Of a stretch of 64,000 bases of DNA, positions 36,610-44,600 are shown piece by piece. How positions within the stretch are numbered: position 1 is the stretch's first letter; every line of letters starts with the position of its first letter. The stretch comes from Paenibacillaceae bacterium (GTDB taxonomy: Bacteria > Bacillota > Bacilli > Paenibacillales > NBRC-103111): positions 18,229 through 82,228 of the forward strand of contig JAQSYI010000033.1 of NCBI GenBank assembly GCA_029256185.1. The letters run 5' to 3'. The translations under genes were made by a program, and so were the position numbers. The notes under the pieces are model-generated. The model made no database searches and was not told the DNA's origin. It saw only the letters and a list, made by a program, of their open reading frames with translations.

Positions 36610-37077
36610 TTAAGCTCTGTCGGTGCCATTATGCTCCAGAGAATTCATGGTCAGTGTCAGCTGCTTAAGAAAGGCGCGCTCGCCGTGCAGCATGGCTGTT
36701 CGTTCATCCGCCTCCATATTCAGAAAGGCTGTCTCCTCCAGATGAAGCATATCCGCCAGGATGCCGTCGGCGTATTGCTGCCCGTCCGGTGTCAGCAGAA
36801 TATATTTGCTGCGCTTGTCCCAAGGGGCCACCTTCTTGAAGATATAGCCCTTTCTCTCGAAGGCATCGAGAATCGTATTGACAGTTTGCTTGGGGTAAAG
36901 CAGCTTTTCGCAAATAAAATGCTGGGTGCATTGCTCCGGATATTGATGAATGATTTGGAGCACGAACAGCGAGCTTGAAGTAAGCCCGTGCATTTTCGCC
37001 AGCTTCTCATAAACCTCCCCAATGCCGAAATAGACATCGTAATAGCCTCGGATCGCTTCCCTTATTTCGTCGCGCAT
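36610..37077 (-). CDS. MarR-family transcriptional regulator of the ABC exporter operon
   Basis: 155 residues from ATG 37077, eight bases after GGAGG. The winged-helix core is recognisable: LTSSSLFVLQIIHQYPEQCTQ, recognition helix KQTVNTILDAFERKGYI, then the wing PWDKRSKYILLT. It is first in a three-gene operon with the two exporter subunits. A 10-bp-arm palindrome sits inside its own promoter, so it likely represses itself and the exporter until an inducing compound binds. Confidence 0.92.
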   Translation of the reverse strand: MRDEIREAIRGYYDVYFGIGEVYEKLAKMHGLTSSSLFVLQIIHQYPEQCTQHFICEKLLYPKQTVNTILDAFERKGYIFKKVAPWDKRSKYILLTPDGQQYADGILADMLHLEETAFLNMEADERTAMLHGERAFLKQLTLTMNSLEHNGTDRA

Positions 37078-37101
37078 GCAAAAAACCTCCATAACAAGCG
37101 G

Positions 37102-37130
37102 ATTATAATAGTCCGTTTTCGGACTATTAA
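37102..37130 (-). promoter_or_regulatory. marR-ABC operon promoter with embedded operator
   Basis: Minus strand -10 TATAAT (37102-37107) and -35 TTAATA (37125-37130) are 17 bases apart. Between and over them lies the palindrome TAATAGTCCG-TTTT-CGGACTATTA (37106-37129), arms of 10 bp. A repressor bound there would block RNA polymerase. Confidence 0.75.
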
Positions 37131-37180
37131 TTAATTTAACATATTTATAGGCTTTTGTCACGGGGAGAATGTACACAAAA

Positions 37181-37229
37181 CAGCCCCTGCGTCTTCCCTC
37201 CATAAGGAGAAGGATAAACAAAGGGGCTG
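37181..37229 (-). terminator. Terminator after the flotillin operon
   Basis: CAGCCCCT (37181-37188) pairs with AGGGGCTG (37222-37229), with a nested CTCC/GGAG hairpin; TGTTTTG follows on the minus strand. Confidence 0.6.
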
Positions 37230-37286
37230 ACTTATAATATATGCAGATGATCAAATCTTGCATCTCCCGCAGCGCAGCATCCGCAA

Positions 37287-37823
37287 TTACCTGCCGTAAG
37301 GCCGCTTGGACCTCGGCGGTCCGAGAATCTCGGACCAGACAACGGCGCGGGCCATCTCTTCTGCCGCTGTATCAAGGGAGAATGCGGCCGGAGCCGGAGC
37401 TTCCGGAGAGCCTGGCGCTTTGGCCGCAAGGGGCAGACCGCTCCCTCTGGCCTTATGCGTTAGGGCTGCTGTAGCGGTTATAGGGGCCGCAGCTGCCGCA
37501 GGCTTCCGCGCCGCTTCCGCCTCCCTTGCCTGCTGGCGCTCCATGCGCTCCCTCTCTCGCGCCGCGGCCCGCTCTTCCTCCCATTGCCGGGACATATTCT
37601 CCCGTTCCAGACGTTCCGCATCCCTGCGGGCTTCTTCTCTGGAAAGGGCCGAAGGCCGGGGCTGGGGAGGCTTGCGCTCCCCGGGTCCGCCCCCGAAGGT
37701 GGGCATGGGCCGGACTGGCTTGACGGGAGCTTTGCCCACAGTACCCTGTCCTTGCTTGGACTTGCCCAGCAGGGGAAGCACGATAGTAAGCAAAATAAGG
37801 ATTACACCGAATAACGATCCCAT
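37287..37823 (-). CDS. Small membrane-anchored protein of the flotillin operon (YqfB position)
   Basis: 178 residues. One N-terminal membrane helix (FGVILILLTIVLPLLG) is followed by a Pro/Gly-rich stretch, a highly charged probable coiled coil (about 60-105, EEARRDAERLEREN), an Ala/Pro-rich linker and a conserved-looking tail VVWSEILGPPRSKRPYG. No catalytic motif is seen. It is third after yqeZ- and floA-like genes, the place of yqfB in Bacillus, though sequence similarity to YqfB is not obvious. A role in membrane microdomain assembly is inferred only from context. AGGAGG lies upstream with a rather long spacing. Confidence 0.75.
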   Translation of the reverse strand: MGSLFGVILILLTIVLPLLGKSKQGQGTVGKAPVKPVRPMPTFGGGPGERKPPQPRPSALSREEARRDAERLERENMSRQWEEERAAARERERMERQQAREAEAARKPAAAAAPITATAALTHKARGSGLPLAAKAPGSPEAPAPAAFSLDTAAEEMARAVVWSEILGPPRSKRPYGR

Positions 37824-37870
37824 CTTCAGACCTCACCTCCTGAACGTTTTTAAGTTCGTCGCAGTCTCTT

Positions 37871-37892
37871 AGGACGTGTCTGACAACTCGCT
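37871..37892. repeat. Solo terminal-repeat-like sequence related to the MITE
   Basis: TA followed by GGACGTGTCTGACAACTCGC matches the MITE end (GGGCGTGTCTGAAAACTCGC) at 18 of 20 bases. No matching second end is seen nearby, so it is a fragment or a related element. Confidence 0.4.
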
Positions 37893-37928
37893 ATGAGGCT
37901 TCCAGTAGTCTCTCAAACTCCTGCAGCA

Positions 37929-38915
37929 TTATTCCTGATCCGGCTTGGCTGGATCATTCACCTTGCCGATGGAGCTTCTCATCTGGGTATCGGCATCGAT
38001 ATTCTTGAGATTCATGTAGTCCATCACACCCAGCTTGCCGGTGCGCAGAGCATCGGACATGGCCAATGGAACCTGGGATTCGGATTCCACCACCAGCGCC
38101 CGCATCTCCACCACCTTGGCCTTCATCTCCTGCTCTTGGGCAACCGCCATTGCCCGGCGCTCCTCCGCCTTGGCCTGGGCGATCCGCTTGTCGGCCTCTG
38201 CCTGCTCCGTCTGGAGATACGCGCCGATGTTCTTGCCGATATCCACATCGGCAATATCGATGGAGAGAATCTCGAAAGCTGTGCCCGCATCCAATCCCTT
38301 GCTCAACACCGTACGGGAGATGGAATCCGGATTCTCCAGCACGTTCTTATGGGAGTCGGAGGAACCTACCGTGGTAACGATCCCTTCTCCTACCCGCGCG
38401 ATAATCGTTTCTTCCCCGGCTCCCCCTACCAGCCGGTCGATGTTGGCTCTAACCGTCACCTTGGCCTTAACCTTCACTTCAATGCCGTCTCTTGCAACTG
38501 CCGCAACAATAGGAGTTTCAATGACCCGGGGATTAACGCTCATCTGCACGGCCTGCAATACGTCCCGGCCCGCCAGGTCGATAGCCGCAGCCCGTTCGAA
38601 GCCAAGGGGAATGTTGGCGCGCTGGGCGGCAATCAGGGCATTGACTACTCTATCCACATTGCCCCCTGCCAAAAAGTGACTTTCCAGATGGTTGATATTC
38701 AGTCCAAGCCCTGCCTTGGTAGCCTTGATCAGCGGATTGACGATCCGGCTGGGGATAACCCGCCGCAGCCGCATGGCCACCAGTGTGAAGATGCCTACCT
38801 TGACCCCCGAAGCCAATGCCGAAATCCACAGCATAAACGGAAAAAAGCTGAAAAACACCGAAAGCACCACGATCGCAAGCGCGATCAAAATCAATGTCGT
38901 TATCATCGGATCCAT
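37929..38915 (-). CDS. floA: Flotillin-like protein FloA
   Basis: 328 residues from ATG 38915, seven bases after GGGAGG. An N-terminal hydrophobic hairpin (about 5-55: LILIALAIVVLSVFF, LWISALASGVKVGIFTLVAM) anchors it in the membrane. A SPFH-like domain and a coiled coil follow (QTEQAEADKRIAQAKAEERRA). Length and motifs match B. subtilis FloA (YqfA). It organises functional membrane microdomains. It lies 24 bp downstream of the NfeD-type gene, the standard pairing. Confidence 0.95.
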   Translation of the reverse strand: MDPMITTLILIALAIVVLSVFFSFFPFMLWISALASGVKVGIFTLVAMRLRRVIPSRIVNPLIKATKAGLGLNINHLESHFLAGGNVDRVVNALIAAQRANIPLGFERAAAIDLAGRDVLQAVQMSVNPRVIETPIVAAVARDGIEVKVKAKVTVRANIDRLVGGAGEETIIARVGEGIVTTVGSSDSHKNVLENPDSISRTVLSKGLDAGTAFEILSIDIADVDIGKNIGAYLQTEQAEADKRIAQAKAEERRAMAVAQEQEMKAKVVEMRALVVESESQVPLAMSDALRTGKLGVMDYMNLKNIDADTQMRSSIGKVNDPAKPDQE

Positions 38916-38939
38916 ATTGTTGCCTCCCACCTGATAAAA

Positions 38940-40316
38940 TTAGTTGACTTCTGTCTGCTCTTCACGCACTACGACTCTTGTGCCTTCCACCTGTATCACC
39001 GTAATCCGGCTTCCCTGGGCAATAAATTCGCCCGAGGTCACCACATCGATCCGCTGGCCGTTGATGACGGCAGTACCCGCCGGACGCAGCGTCGTCAGGG
39101 CGCTGCCGGTCTGCCCCAGCAGATGGTCCATCACGGGCTGGGACACAAACCCCAGTTCGCTCTTCAGTTCATCCTTAAGAATGAACTTGTTCCATATGCC
39201 GCGGCGGCGGAGCAGATAGATGACAATCCCGGTCACCACCAGCGCCATGGCAAAGCCCAATCCCAGGGACGCCGCCATATCCGAGGAATCATACGCCGCC
39301 ATGATCACACCGCTGACCAGACTGATAATTCCAAGTATGGCCCATATCCCAAAGCCTGGTACGAACACCTCGATGACCAGCAGCACAATGCCGATGACAA
39401 ACAGCACCACATCCTCCACCCCCGCAAATCCGGCTACAAAATGGCCGAAGAAATACAGCGCGAAGCTGCCCACTCCCACAATGCCCGGAATTCCGAAGCC
39501 CGGCACGAACAGCTCAATGGCAATGCCCGCCAGACCCAGCACGAAGAGCAGCGTGGTCGTATAAGGATGAACCAGCAGCCGGGCCAGCTTCTCAGCAAAG
39601 GAAGGATTGAATTGCTCCACCTGCGCGCCTTCCAATCCAAGCGCTTTCAAAACCTCGTCATGAGTCTGGAGCAACCCGTTCGCATAGCCCACCTTCAGAG
39701 CCTCCTCCGAGGTAAGGGAAACCAGCTCGCCCTTGCCATAAGTCCGGTTCAACTCGGTTACCGTCAGCTCCCGGTTCTTGTTGACCATGCCTTCGGCGAT
39801 CTCCGGGTTGCGTCCGTACAGCTCGGCGGCAGAGCGCATTTCGCTTGCCCACATGGCAATAACCTTGGCGCTATCCACCTCTTGCCCGCTTCCATCCACT
39901 ACAGCCGCCGCGCCGATGGTACTGCCCGGCTTCATGTAGATGCGGTTGGCATTGAGGGCGATATAGCTGCCCGCCGAAATCGCCTTGTTGCGGATGAACG
40001 CTGCAGTCGGCACGCTGCTGTTGGCAATCAGCTCGCCGATGGACAGCGCCGAGTCCACTCTGCCCCCCAATGTATCCAGATCCAGTATAACATAATCTGC
40101 CTGATGCTTCTCCGCATCCTCATAGGCCCGCTCCAAAAAACTGTACAGCCCGCTCTCGATGGTCTGGTGAGCAGGGACGACATACACCAGCTTGCTGCCG
40201 TTCTGCCCCGTGCCTGCCGGACTCCCTTCTTCTGCCGCGGCCAGACCGGCGGGCAGCACAAATAGGAGCGCAAGAACTGTTAACCAGAACGACCGTATTA
40301 AAGACCGCGTTCTCAT
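38940..40316 (-). CDS. NfeD family membrane serine protease-like protein (YqeZ)
   Basis: 458 residues with a signal peptide (SFWLTVLALLFVLPAGLAA). The ClpP-like serine protease domain spans about 40-235; the catalytic Ser is expected in KAISAGSYIALNANRIYM and Lys in the EMVNKNRELT region. Four or more membrane helices follow (about 240-370), then a C-terminal NfeD OB-fold (LRPAGTAVINGQRIDVVTSG). By family it works with flotillins in membrane quality control. AGGGAGG lies eight bases before the ATG. It is first of a three-gene operon with floA. Confidence 0.93.
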   Translation of the reverse strand: MRTRSLIRSFWLTVLALLFVLPAGLAAAEEGSPAGTGQNGSKLVYVVPAHQTIESGLYSFLERAYEDAEKHQADYVILDLDTLGGRVDSALSIGELIANSSVPTAAFIRNKAISAGSYIALNANRIYMKPGSTIGAAAVVDGSGQEVDSAKVIAMWASEMRSAAELYGRNPEIAEGMVNKNRELTVTELNRTYGKGELVSLTSEEALKVGYANGLLQTHDEVLKALGLEGAQVEQFNPSFAEKLARLLVHPYTTTLLFVLGLAGIAIELFVPGFGIPGIVGVGSFALYFFGHFVAGFAGVEDVVLFVIGIVLLVIEVFVPGFGIWAILGIISLVSGVIMAAYDSSDMAASLGLGFAMALVVTGIVIYLLRRRGIWNKFILKDELKSELGFVSQPVMDHLLGQTGSALTTLRPAGTAVINGQRIDVVTSGEFIAQGSRITVIQVEGTRVVVREEQTEVN

Positions 40317-40390
40317 CTAAACATCCTCCCTCCTTACACTTATCACGTACTACGTAAATATAGTCCTTTCGTTTCATGAAAAAAACAAAA

Positions 40391-40434
40391 AACCAAGAAC
40401 ACTCCGGTCACGATGAACCGGAGTGTTCCTGGTT
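40391..40434 (-). terminator. Strong rho-independent terminator of rpsU-yqeY
   Basis: Arms of about 18 bp (AACCAAGAACACTCCGGT / ACCGGAGTGTTCCTGGTT, one mismatch) with a TTTTTTGTTTTTTTC tract on the minus strand. Confidence 0.92.
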
Positions 40435-40449
40435 GTGGCGGTTGGCTTG

Positions 40450-40893
40450 CTACGCCAAGGATTGCTGCACAATCTGATTGACAAGCTTGCCATCGGCGAG
40501 CCCCTTAACCTTGGGCATTAAAGCTCCCATTACCTTGCCTATATCCGCCTTTGAGGAAGCACCGACTTCTTGGATGGTCTGTTGTACAATCACTTTGACT
40601 TCATCTTCACTCAGTTGCCGCGGCATATATTCAGCAAGAATAGTAAGCTCCTGCTTCAGTTGGTCTGCCAGATCCTGCCGGCCTGCCTTCTCGAATTCAT
40701 GGAGGGAATCTCTACGCTGCTTGATCTCACGATTCAGAACGTCAAGGACTTCTTGGTCATCCAGGGTTTTCCGTTGATCGATTTCTATATTCTTAATCGA
40801 CGAACGAACCATTCGGATTACGGAAAGCCTGAATTTATCCTGGCTCCTCATCGCCTGCTTCATATCTTCGTTCAATCGGTCGTTTAGGTTCAT
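40450..40893 (-). CDS. yqeY: YqeY (GatB/Yqey domain protein)
   Basis: 147 residues, the full family length: LNDRLNEDMKQAMRSQDKFRLSVIRM at the front, then KTLDDQEVLDVLNREIKQRRDS, then ADIGKVMGALMPKVKGLADG at the end. It resembles the tail domain of GatB and may act on tRNA-related amidation, but its function is unproven. It starts 12 bp after rpsU; the rpsU stop codon overlaps its AGGAGG. Confidence 0.95.
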   Translation of the reverse strand: MNLNDRLNEDMKQAMRSQDKFRLSVIRMVRSSIKNIEIDQRKTLDDQEVLDVLNREIKQRRDSLHEFEKAGRQDLADQLKQELTILAEYMPRQLSEDEVKVIVQQTIQEVGASSKADIGKVMGALMPKVKGLADGKLVNQIVQQSLA

Positions 40894-40905
40894 GAGTAAG
40901 GCCTC

Positions 40906-41079
40906 CTAGAACTTCCGCTTGCGAGCAGCCTCGGACTTAAGCTTGCGCTTAACGCTAGGCTTTTCATAGTGCTTACGTTTTTTAACCTCCGCCAACACGC
41001 CGTCCTTCGCGATGGATTTCTTAAAGCGGCGAAGTGCTGCATCGATTGTTTCATTTTTGCGTACTCGAGTTTCTGACAC
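40906..41079 (-). CDS. rpsU: 30S ribosomal protein S21
   Basis: 57 residues from GTG 41079 with GGGAGGGA upstream. The sequence SETRVRKNETIDAALRRFKK, then KHYEKPSVKRK and a basic tail SEAARKRKF, is S21. It is a basic protein of the small subunit that helps initiation. It is followed at once by yqeY, the order conserved in Bacillus. Confidence 0.97.
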   Translation of the reverse strand: MSETRVRKNETIDAALRRFKKSIAKDGVLAEVKKRKHYEKPSVKRKLKSEAARKRKF

Positions 41080-41136
41080 CAGATTTCCCTCCCTCCGAAC
41101 AGACCGTGTCCAAAAAACAGACGGTTATCAAACTAC

Positions 41137-41166
41137 ATTATATGTTATAGGTTAATCCAGTGTCAA
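41137..41166 (-). promoter_or_regulatory. Consensus promoter of rpsU-yqeY
   Basis: Minus strand: perfect -35 TTGACA (TGTCAA at 41161-41166) and perfect -10 TATAAT (41137-41142) with 18-base spacing. Confidence 0.85.
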
Positions 41167-41204
41167 CCGCACATGCAAAATATCGCCCAAGCAATCTTTC
41201 CTGA

Positions 41205-41552
41205 TCAGTCGCGCTTATTCAACGGACCCAGTTTTTCCCCGCCAAGCAGATGGTAATGAATGTGATATACCACTTGTCCGCCATTGCTGCCGCAATTATT
41301 GACCAGACGGAATCCGGATTCGGCGACACCCAGTTCATTGGCAATGATCTGGGCCGCCTGGTGAATCTCCCCAATCAGATGCAGATCCTCGGGAGCCACA
41401 TCGTTTGCAGTCGGTATATGCTTCTTGGGAATAATAAGCACGTGCACAGGCGCAGCAGGCTCAATATCATGAAAGGCAACCACATGCTCATTCTCATAAA
41501 CCTTTTTGGAAGGAATTTGTCCCTCGACAATTTTGCAGAAAATGCAGTCCAT
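41205..41552 (-). CDS. HIT family nucleotide-binding hydrolase
   Basis: 115 residues. CIFCKIVEGQIPSKKVYE at the front and the histidine triad HIHYHLL near the end define a HINT/Hit-type protein, which hydrolyses nucleoside phosphoramidates and similar adducts. Two N-terminal Cys (CxxC) could bind zinc. GGAGG lies before the ATG. It is a single gene, separated from rpsU by the rpsU promoter. Confidence 0.96.
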   Translation of the reverse strand: MDCIFCKIVEGQIPSKKVYENEHVVAFHDIEPAAPVHVLIIPKKHIPTANDVAPEDLHLIGEIHQAAQIIANELGVAESGFRLVNNCGSNGGQVVYHIHYHLLGGEKLGPLNKRD

Positions 41553-41646
41553 CTTGTTTTACCTCCATCAATTTGTCAGGATTCCTTCATCATACCAAAA
41601 TTATCCCATAAAGTGGAGGCCTGTCCTCTCTCGATAACTGAAATCA

Positions 41647-41686
41647 GGATAGAGCAGCCCTTATGTTAGGAATGGCTGCTCTATCC
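41647..41686. terminator. Hairpin between HIT gene and small membrane protein gene
   Basis: Perfect 13-bp arms GGATAGAGCAGCC / GGCTGCTCTATCC with a 14-base loop, 28 bp after the stop of the small gene. No clear T-run, so terminator strength is uncertain. Confidence 0.6.
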
Positions 41687-41714
41687 TTCTCCAAACAACA
41701 GTGCACGCTGCGTC

Positions 41715-41999
41715 TTAGATATACCAGTAAGGCAGCAGCGACAACGCGGCCAGCCCGAACAAAGGCAGAGCGAATCTGCGGAAGCGGGGACCAAAGCCGA
41801 ACGGGCCGCCCCAGCCCGGGTACGGAAAATAGCGGGCCTGCTCTTCCCCATCCCCGCTGCGGCCGGGACAGGCAATGTATACATGCTCATTATCCAGCTT
41901 CTCAATAACTCCTTCGTATACAGCACCGTCATGCATTTGAATCCGCACAAATTTGTTCATATGTGTCTGGCACAGCGCGTAAGCCTCATGTGTCTGCAT
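41715..41999 (-). CDS. Small protein with Sm-like N-terminus and hydrophobic tail
   Basis: 94 residues with good site GGGAGGG before ATG 41999. Residues about 13-45 (KFVRIQMHDGAVYEGVIEKL, then EHVYIACPG) read like an Sm/LSM or KOW-type beta-barrel strand set. An acidic loop follows, then a Gly/Pro/Phe-rich stretch (PYPGWGGPFGFGP) and a C-terminal membrane helix (RFALPLFGLAALSLLPYW). I do not recognise a named family. It lies head-to-head with the TetR-oxidoreductase gene. Confidence 0.65.
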   Translation of the reverse strand: MQTHEAYALCQTHMNKFVRIQMHDGAVYEGVIEKLDNEHVYIACPGRSGDGEEQARYFPYPGWGGPFGFGPRFRRFALPLFGLAALSLLPYWYI

Positions 42000-42095
42000 T
42001 ATGCTTCCCTCCCATTTACCACCATGATATGCGCCCTGTTTCTTCCAGGCTCCCGCCTTGCCAAAAATAGGCGGTTGCCCAATTCGGGGGATAAT

Positions 42096-42110
42096 TAGAC
42101 TGATAGTCTA
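42096..42110. promoter_or_regulatory. Candidate operator of the TetR-type regulator
   Basis: TAGACTGATAGTCTA has perfect 6-bp arms with a 3-base centre, a typical TetR-family half-site layout, upstream of the regulator reading frame. Its position suggests self-control. Confidence 0.55.
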
Positions 42111-42189
42111 TTTTCGACTGGACGGCCAGGGAATGGCGTTTTATAATAAAGACAGCAAACTGCTGACAGGTGTGATCACTATTTCGTAC

Positions 42190-44121
42190 ATGAGGGAAAC
42201 CACACGAAAGAAGCGGGACCAAGTCATAGAAACCGCCCTGAAGATGTTTATGGAAAAAGGTTATGAGAATGTGTCCGTAGATGAGATCATTGCAGCCACA
42301 AGAACCTCCAAGGGCACCTTTTACCATTACTTCAAAGGAAAAGATGAAATATTGGAGGAAGTCGGCAACCGCCAGACCAAGTTGATTCAGGCATGGGCTG
42401 AATGGCCGGTGTCCAGAGTCTCCTCTCTGGAGGGGCATATCAACCGGCTGTTCACGGATCTCGCCGACAGCATCGTCAAGTACCGGCTGCTGGTTCGCTC
42501 GCTCACTTCCATTACCCTGCAAGGGGAATCGGCGCTGACCTTGCTTGCGCCCTTTGATCTGCTTGGCAAGCATCTGCTGGTCTGGCTGCCCGACCCCCGC
42601 AAGGTGGATCTGCTTGTCACAACCTATGTCGGCACTTTGTTCAGATGGTGCGTTCAAAGCAATACCGAGCTTCTGCCCATGCTTCACTATAATCTGGCGC
42701 TGGCATGGACCGGATTGCGCAACGGGCATAGTCTGGGCCCGGATGAATTGCAGCTCGCCCCATCCGCAGATTATCTGCTTCATGCTAAAAACAGGGAGGA
42801 ACCGAAAATGAGAGTTGCTATTATCGGAGGAGGGTTGGCCGGACTGACTGCCGCTGCTTACCTTTCGGAGGCGGAAAATGTAGAAGGCATACTGTTCGAG
42901 CGCAGTCCCCAACTTGGGGGCCGGGCTTTCACTTACGAGAAGGAAGGCTTCACCCTTAATTACGGAGCACACGCGGTTTACGGAATTGACCGCCATAACC
43001 TGACGACTATGGAGAAGGAGCTGAATATGTCCTTCAGCAGCAAGCAGGTGGATAAGCGCCGCGTTGTCTATTCCAAGAACGGCCAACTGACTCCTGCTCC
43101 GCTGGATTTCGTCAATATAGTGAAGACCGACCTGCTGACCGCCATTCAGAAGGTACGGTTTGTGGGCGAGGTAGCCGCCATCATGGCGCAGTTGCACAAC
43201 ATCAAGAACTATGCCACTCTGGGCGACTATCTGGACCAATCCGATGCCGATGACGATATCAAGGAGCTGTGGGAGCATCTGGTCTGCTCCAACTTCTTCG
43301 TCTCCCCTGAGGATGCACGCAAGGTAACGGGGACAGTTGTGGGCGAATATTACCACAATCTGTTTCTCTCCAGCCGTCCGGTTAACTATGTGATCGGAAG
43401 CTGGGCGGTCATCACCAATCAATTGCTGCAGAGGATTACGGATTCGGGACGCTGGGAGGTAGCCTTGCAGGAGGCGGCTGACAACATCCGTTACGAGAAC
43501 CGTAAATTCTTCATCAAGACCAAGAAGCGGGAGGAAGCCTTCGATAAGGTGGTATTCGCCATGCCGGTCCAGCAGGTGGTCAAACTGCTCCGCGGCACCG
43601 CATGGGAACCGTTCCTGGAGAAATACCAGGACAGCAAGCCTACGGAGGTGATGGTCTACGATATCGGGTTAAGCCATGTGGTAGCCCGTCCCTTCAGCTA
43701 CATCAGCGATATGGATGAGAAGATGTTCATTACCGATGTTTCGGCTACCGACCATACACTTGTACCGGAGCATGGACAGCTTCTCCAGGGTGTAGCCTAC
43801 CTGAACGACGATTTCGAAAGCGACCAGACCCGCAAGCTCTACCTGGACCAGAAGCAAGCCGCTATGGAAGCTCTCTTCGACAAGCATTATCCGGGCTGGC
43901 AGGATGCCTTGACCGTGAAGCGGGTATCCAAGAAAGCCATGGTCTCCAGCGTCAAGAATATCGACGGCAATGAGCTATTGCCCAACCGTATTGAGAACGT
44001 GCCCTTCTACTTCTGCGGCGACGGCTGCATCGGCAAGGGCGAGTTGGCGGAACGTTCCTTCTCCAGCGCACGCAATATTTCCCGCATGATTCTGGAGGAA
44101 GCAGCCGCTTTGGTCAAATAA
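42190..44121 (+). CDS. TetR-type regulator fused in frame to a phytoene-desaturase-like FAD oxidoreductase
   Basis: One uninterrupted frame holds two proteins. Residues about 1-205 are a TetR regulator with helix-turn-helix ENVSVDEIIAATRTSKGTFYHYF and a helical ligand domain. From residue 207 a complete FAD amine-oxidase/desaturase-type enzyme begins: dinucleotide motif VAIIGGGLAGLTAAAYL, then FERSPQLGGRAFTYEKEGF, and the FAD-closing motif PFYFCGDGCIGKGELAERSFSSA at the end. Total about 643 residues. The junction encodes NREEPKMRV, and the same bases form AGGGAGG eight bases before the ATG at 42808, so the enzyme can also start on its own. The true N-terminus is uncertain: in-frame ATGs lie at 42058, 42133 and 42190, none with a good ribosome site; 42190 is closest to the conserved part and lies after the operator. 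Confidence 0.85.
   Translation: MRETTRKKRDQVIETALKMFMEKGYENVSVDEIIAATRTSKGTFYHYFKGKDEILEEVGNRQTKLIQAWAEWPVSRVSSLEGHINRLFTDLADSIVKYRLLVRSLTSITLQGESALTLLAPFDLLGKHLLVWLPDPRKVDLLVTTYVGTLFRWCVQSNTELLPMLHYNLALAWTGLRNGHSLGPDELQLAPSADYLLHAKNREEPKMRVAIIGGGLAGLTAAAYLSEAENVEGILFERSPQLGGRAFTYEKEGFTLNYGAHAVYGIDRHNLTTMEKELNMSFSSKQVDKRRVVYSKNGQLTPAPLDFVNIVKTDLLTAIQKVRFVGEVAAIMAQLHNIKNYATLGDYLDQSDADDDIKELWEHLVCSNFFVSPEDARKVTGTVVGEYYHNLFLSSRPVNYVIGSWAVITNQLLQRITDSGRWEVALQEAADNIRYENRKFFIKTKKREEAFDKVVFAMPVQQVVKLLRGTAWEPFLEKYQDSKPTEVMVYDIGLSHVVARPFSYISDMDEKMFITDVSATDHTLVPEHGQLLQGVAYLNDDFESDQTRKLYLDQKQAAMEALFDKHYPGWQDALTVKRVSKKAMVSSVKNIDGNELLPNRIENVPFYFCGDGCIGKGELAERSFSSARNISRMILEEAAALVK
42793..42810 (+). promoter_or_regulatory. 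Internal ribosome site and start codon of the oxidoreductase
   Basis: AGGGAGG (42793-42799) lies eight bases before ATG 42808, the first codon of the FAD-binding domain, inside the fused frame. It would let the oxidoreductase be made separately at higher level than the fusion. Confidence 0.75.
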
Positions 44122-44154
44122 ACGGCTTGCGGATGTGATAAGCAAGCAACTTGC

Positions 44155-44188
44155 AGTCCCCCGGTGCAGTCGTGCTGGGGGACTTTCC
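44155..44188 (+). terminator. Terminator after the oxidoreductase
   Basis: AGTCCCCC (44155-44162) pairs with GGGGGACT (44177-44184), followed by TTCCTTCC on the plus strand. Confidence 0.75.
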
Positions 44189-44231
44189 TTCCTGTATATG
44201 CAGAGCGTCTGCTTACCGTTGCGTACGATAT

Positions 44232-44368
44232 GGTGCGGTGTAGTGCGGTATATGCTGTATAGTGCGGTATATGCGGTATATGCTGTATAGTGCGGTATAT
44301 GCGGTATATGCGGTATATGCGGTATATGCGGTATATGCGGTATAGTGCGGTATAGTGCGGTATAGTGG
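44232..44368. repeat. Tandem repeat of 9/10-bp units
   Basis: About 14 consecutive units of TGCGGTATA, GTGCGGTATA and TGCTGTATA cover 137 bp, including a run of five TGCGGTATA. Unit length alternates, as in slippage-driven variable-number repeats. Confidence 0.9.
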
Positions 44369-44600
44369 CACTTACGCGGGTCGCAAGACTTGCTCCTTGG
44401 CTATGCGGACTTCTGTATGAAATTTCGAATACAATGAGGGGCATCCACCGGGAAAAGAGGAATTATGTATAAAATTTCGTACAGAATCGCTGCTTTTCCG
44501 ACGTTGCCCCGAATTGTGCGTACAGAAGGGGCAGCTACCCCTGGAATGAGCAGCCTGCACTCCGCGCCTCACGTCTTTTTCATAGCAAGGACTTCGAGCT

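Noticed and set aside
37893..40265. Plus-strand open frame of 790 codons
   Set aside because: Antisense to floA and the NfeD-type gene, whose protein motifs and ribosome sites are clear; the antisense product is His/Gln/Arg-rich and resembles nothing.
42808..44121. Oxidoreductase as a fully separate gene
   Set aside because: An excellent start exists, but no stop codon separates it from the TetR part, so it is reported as a fusion with internal start.
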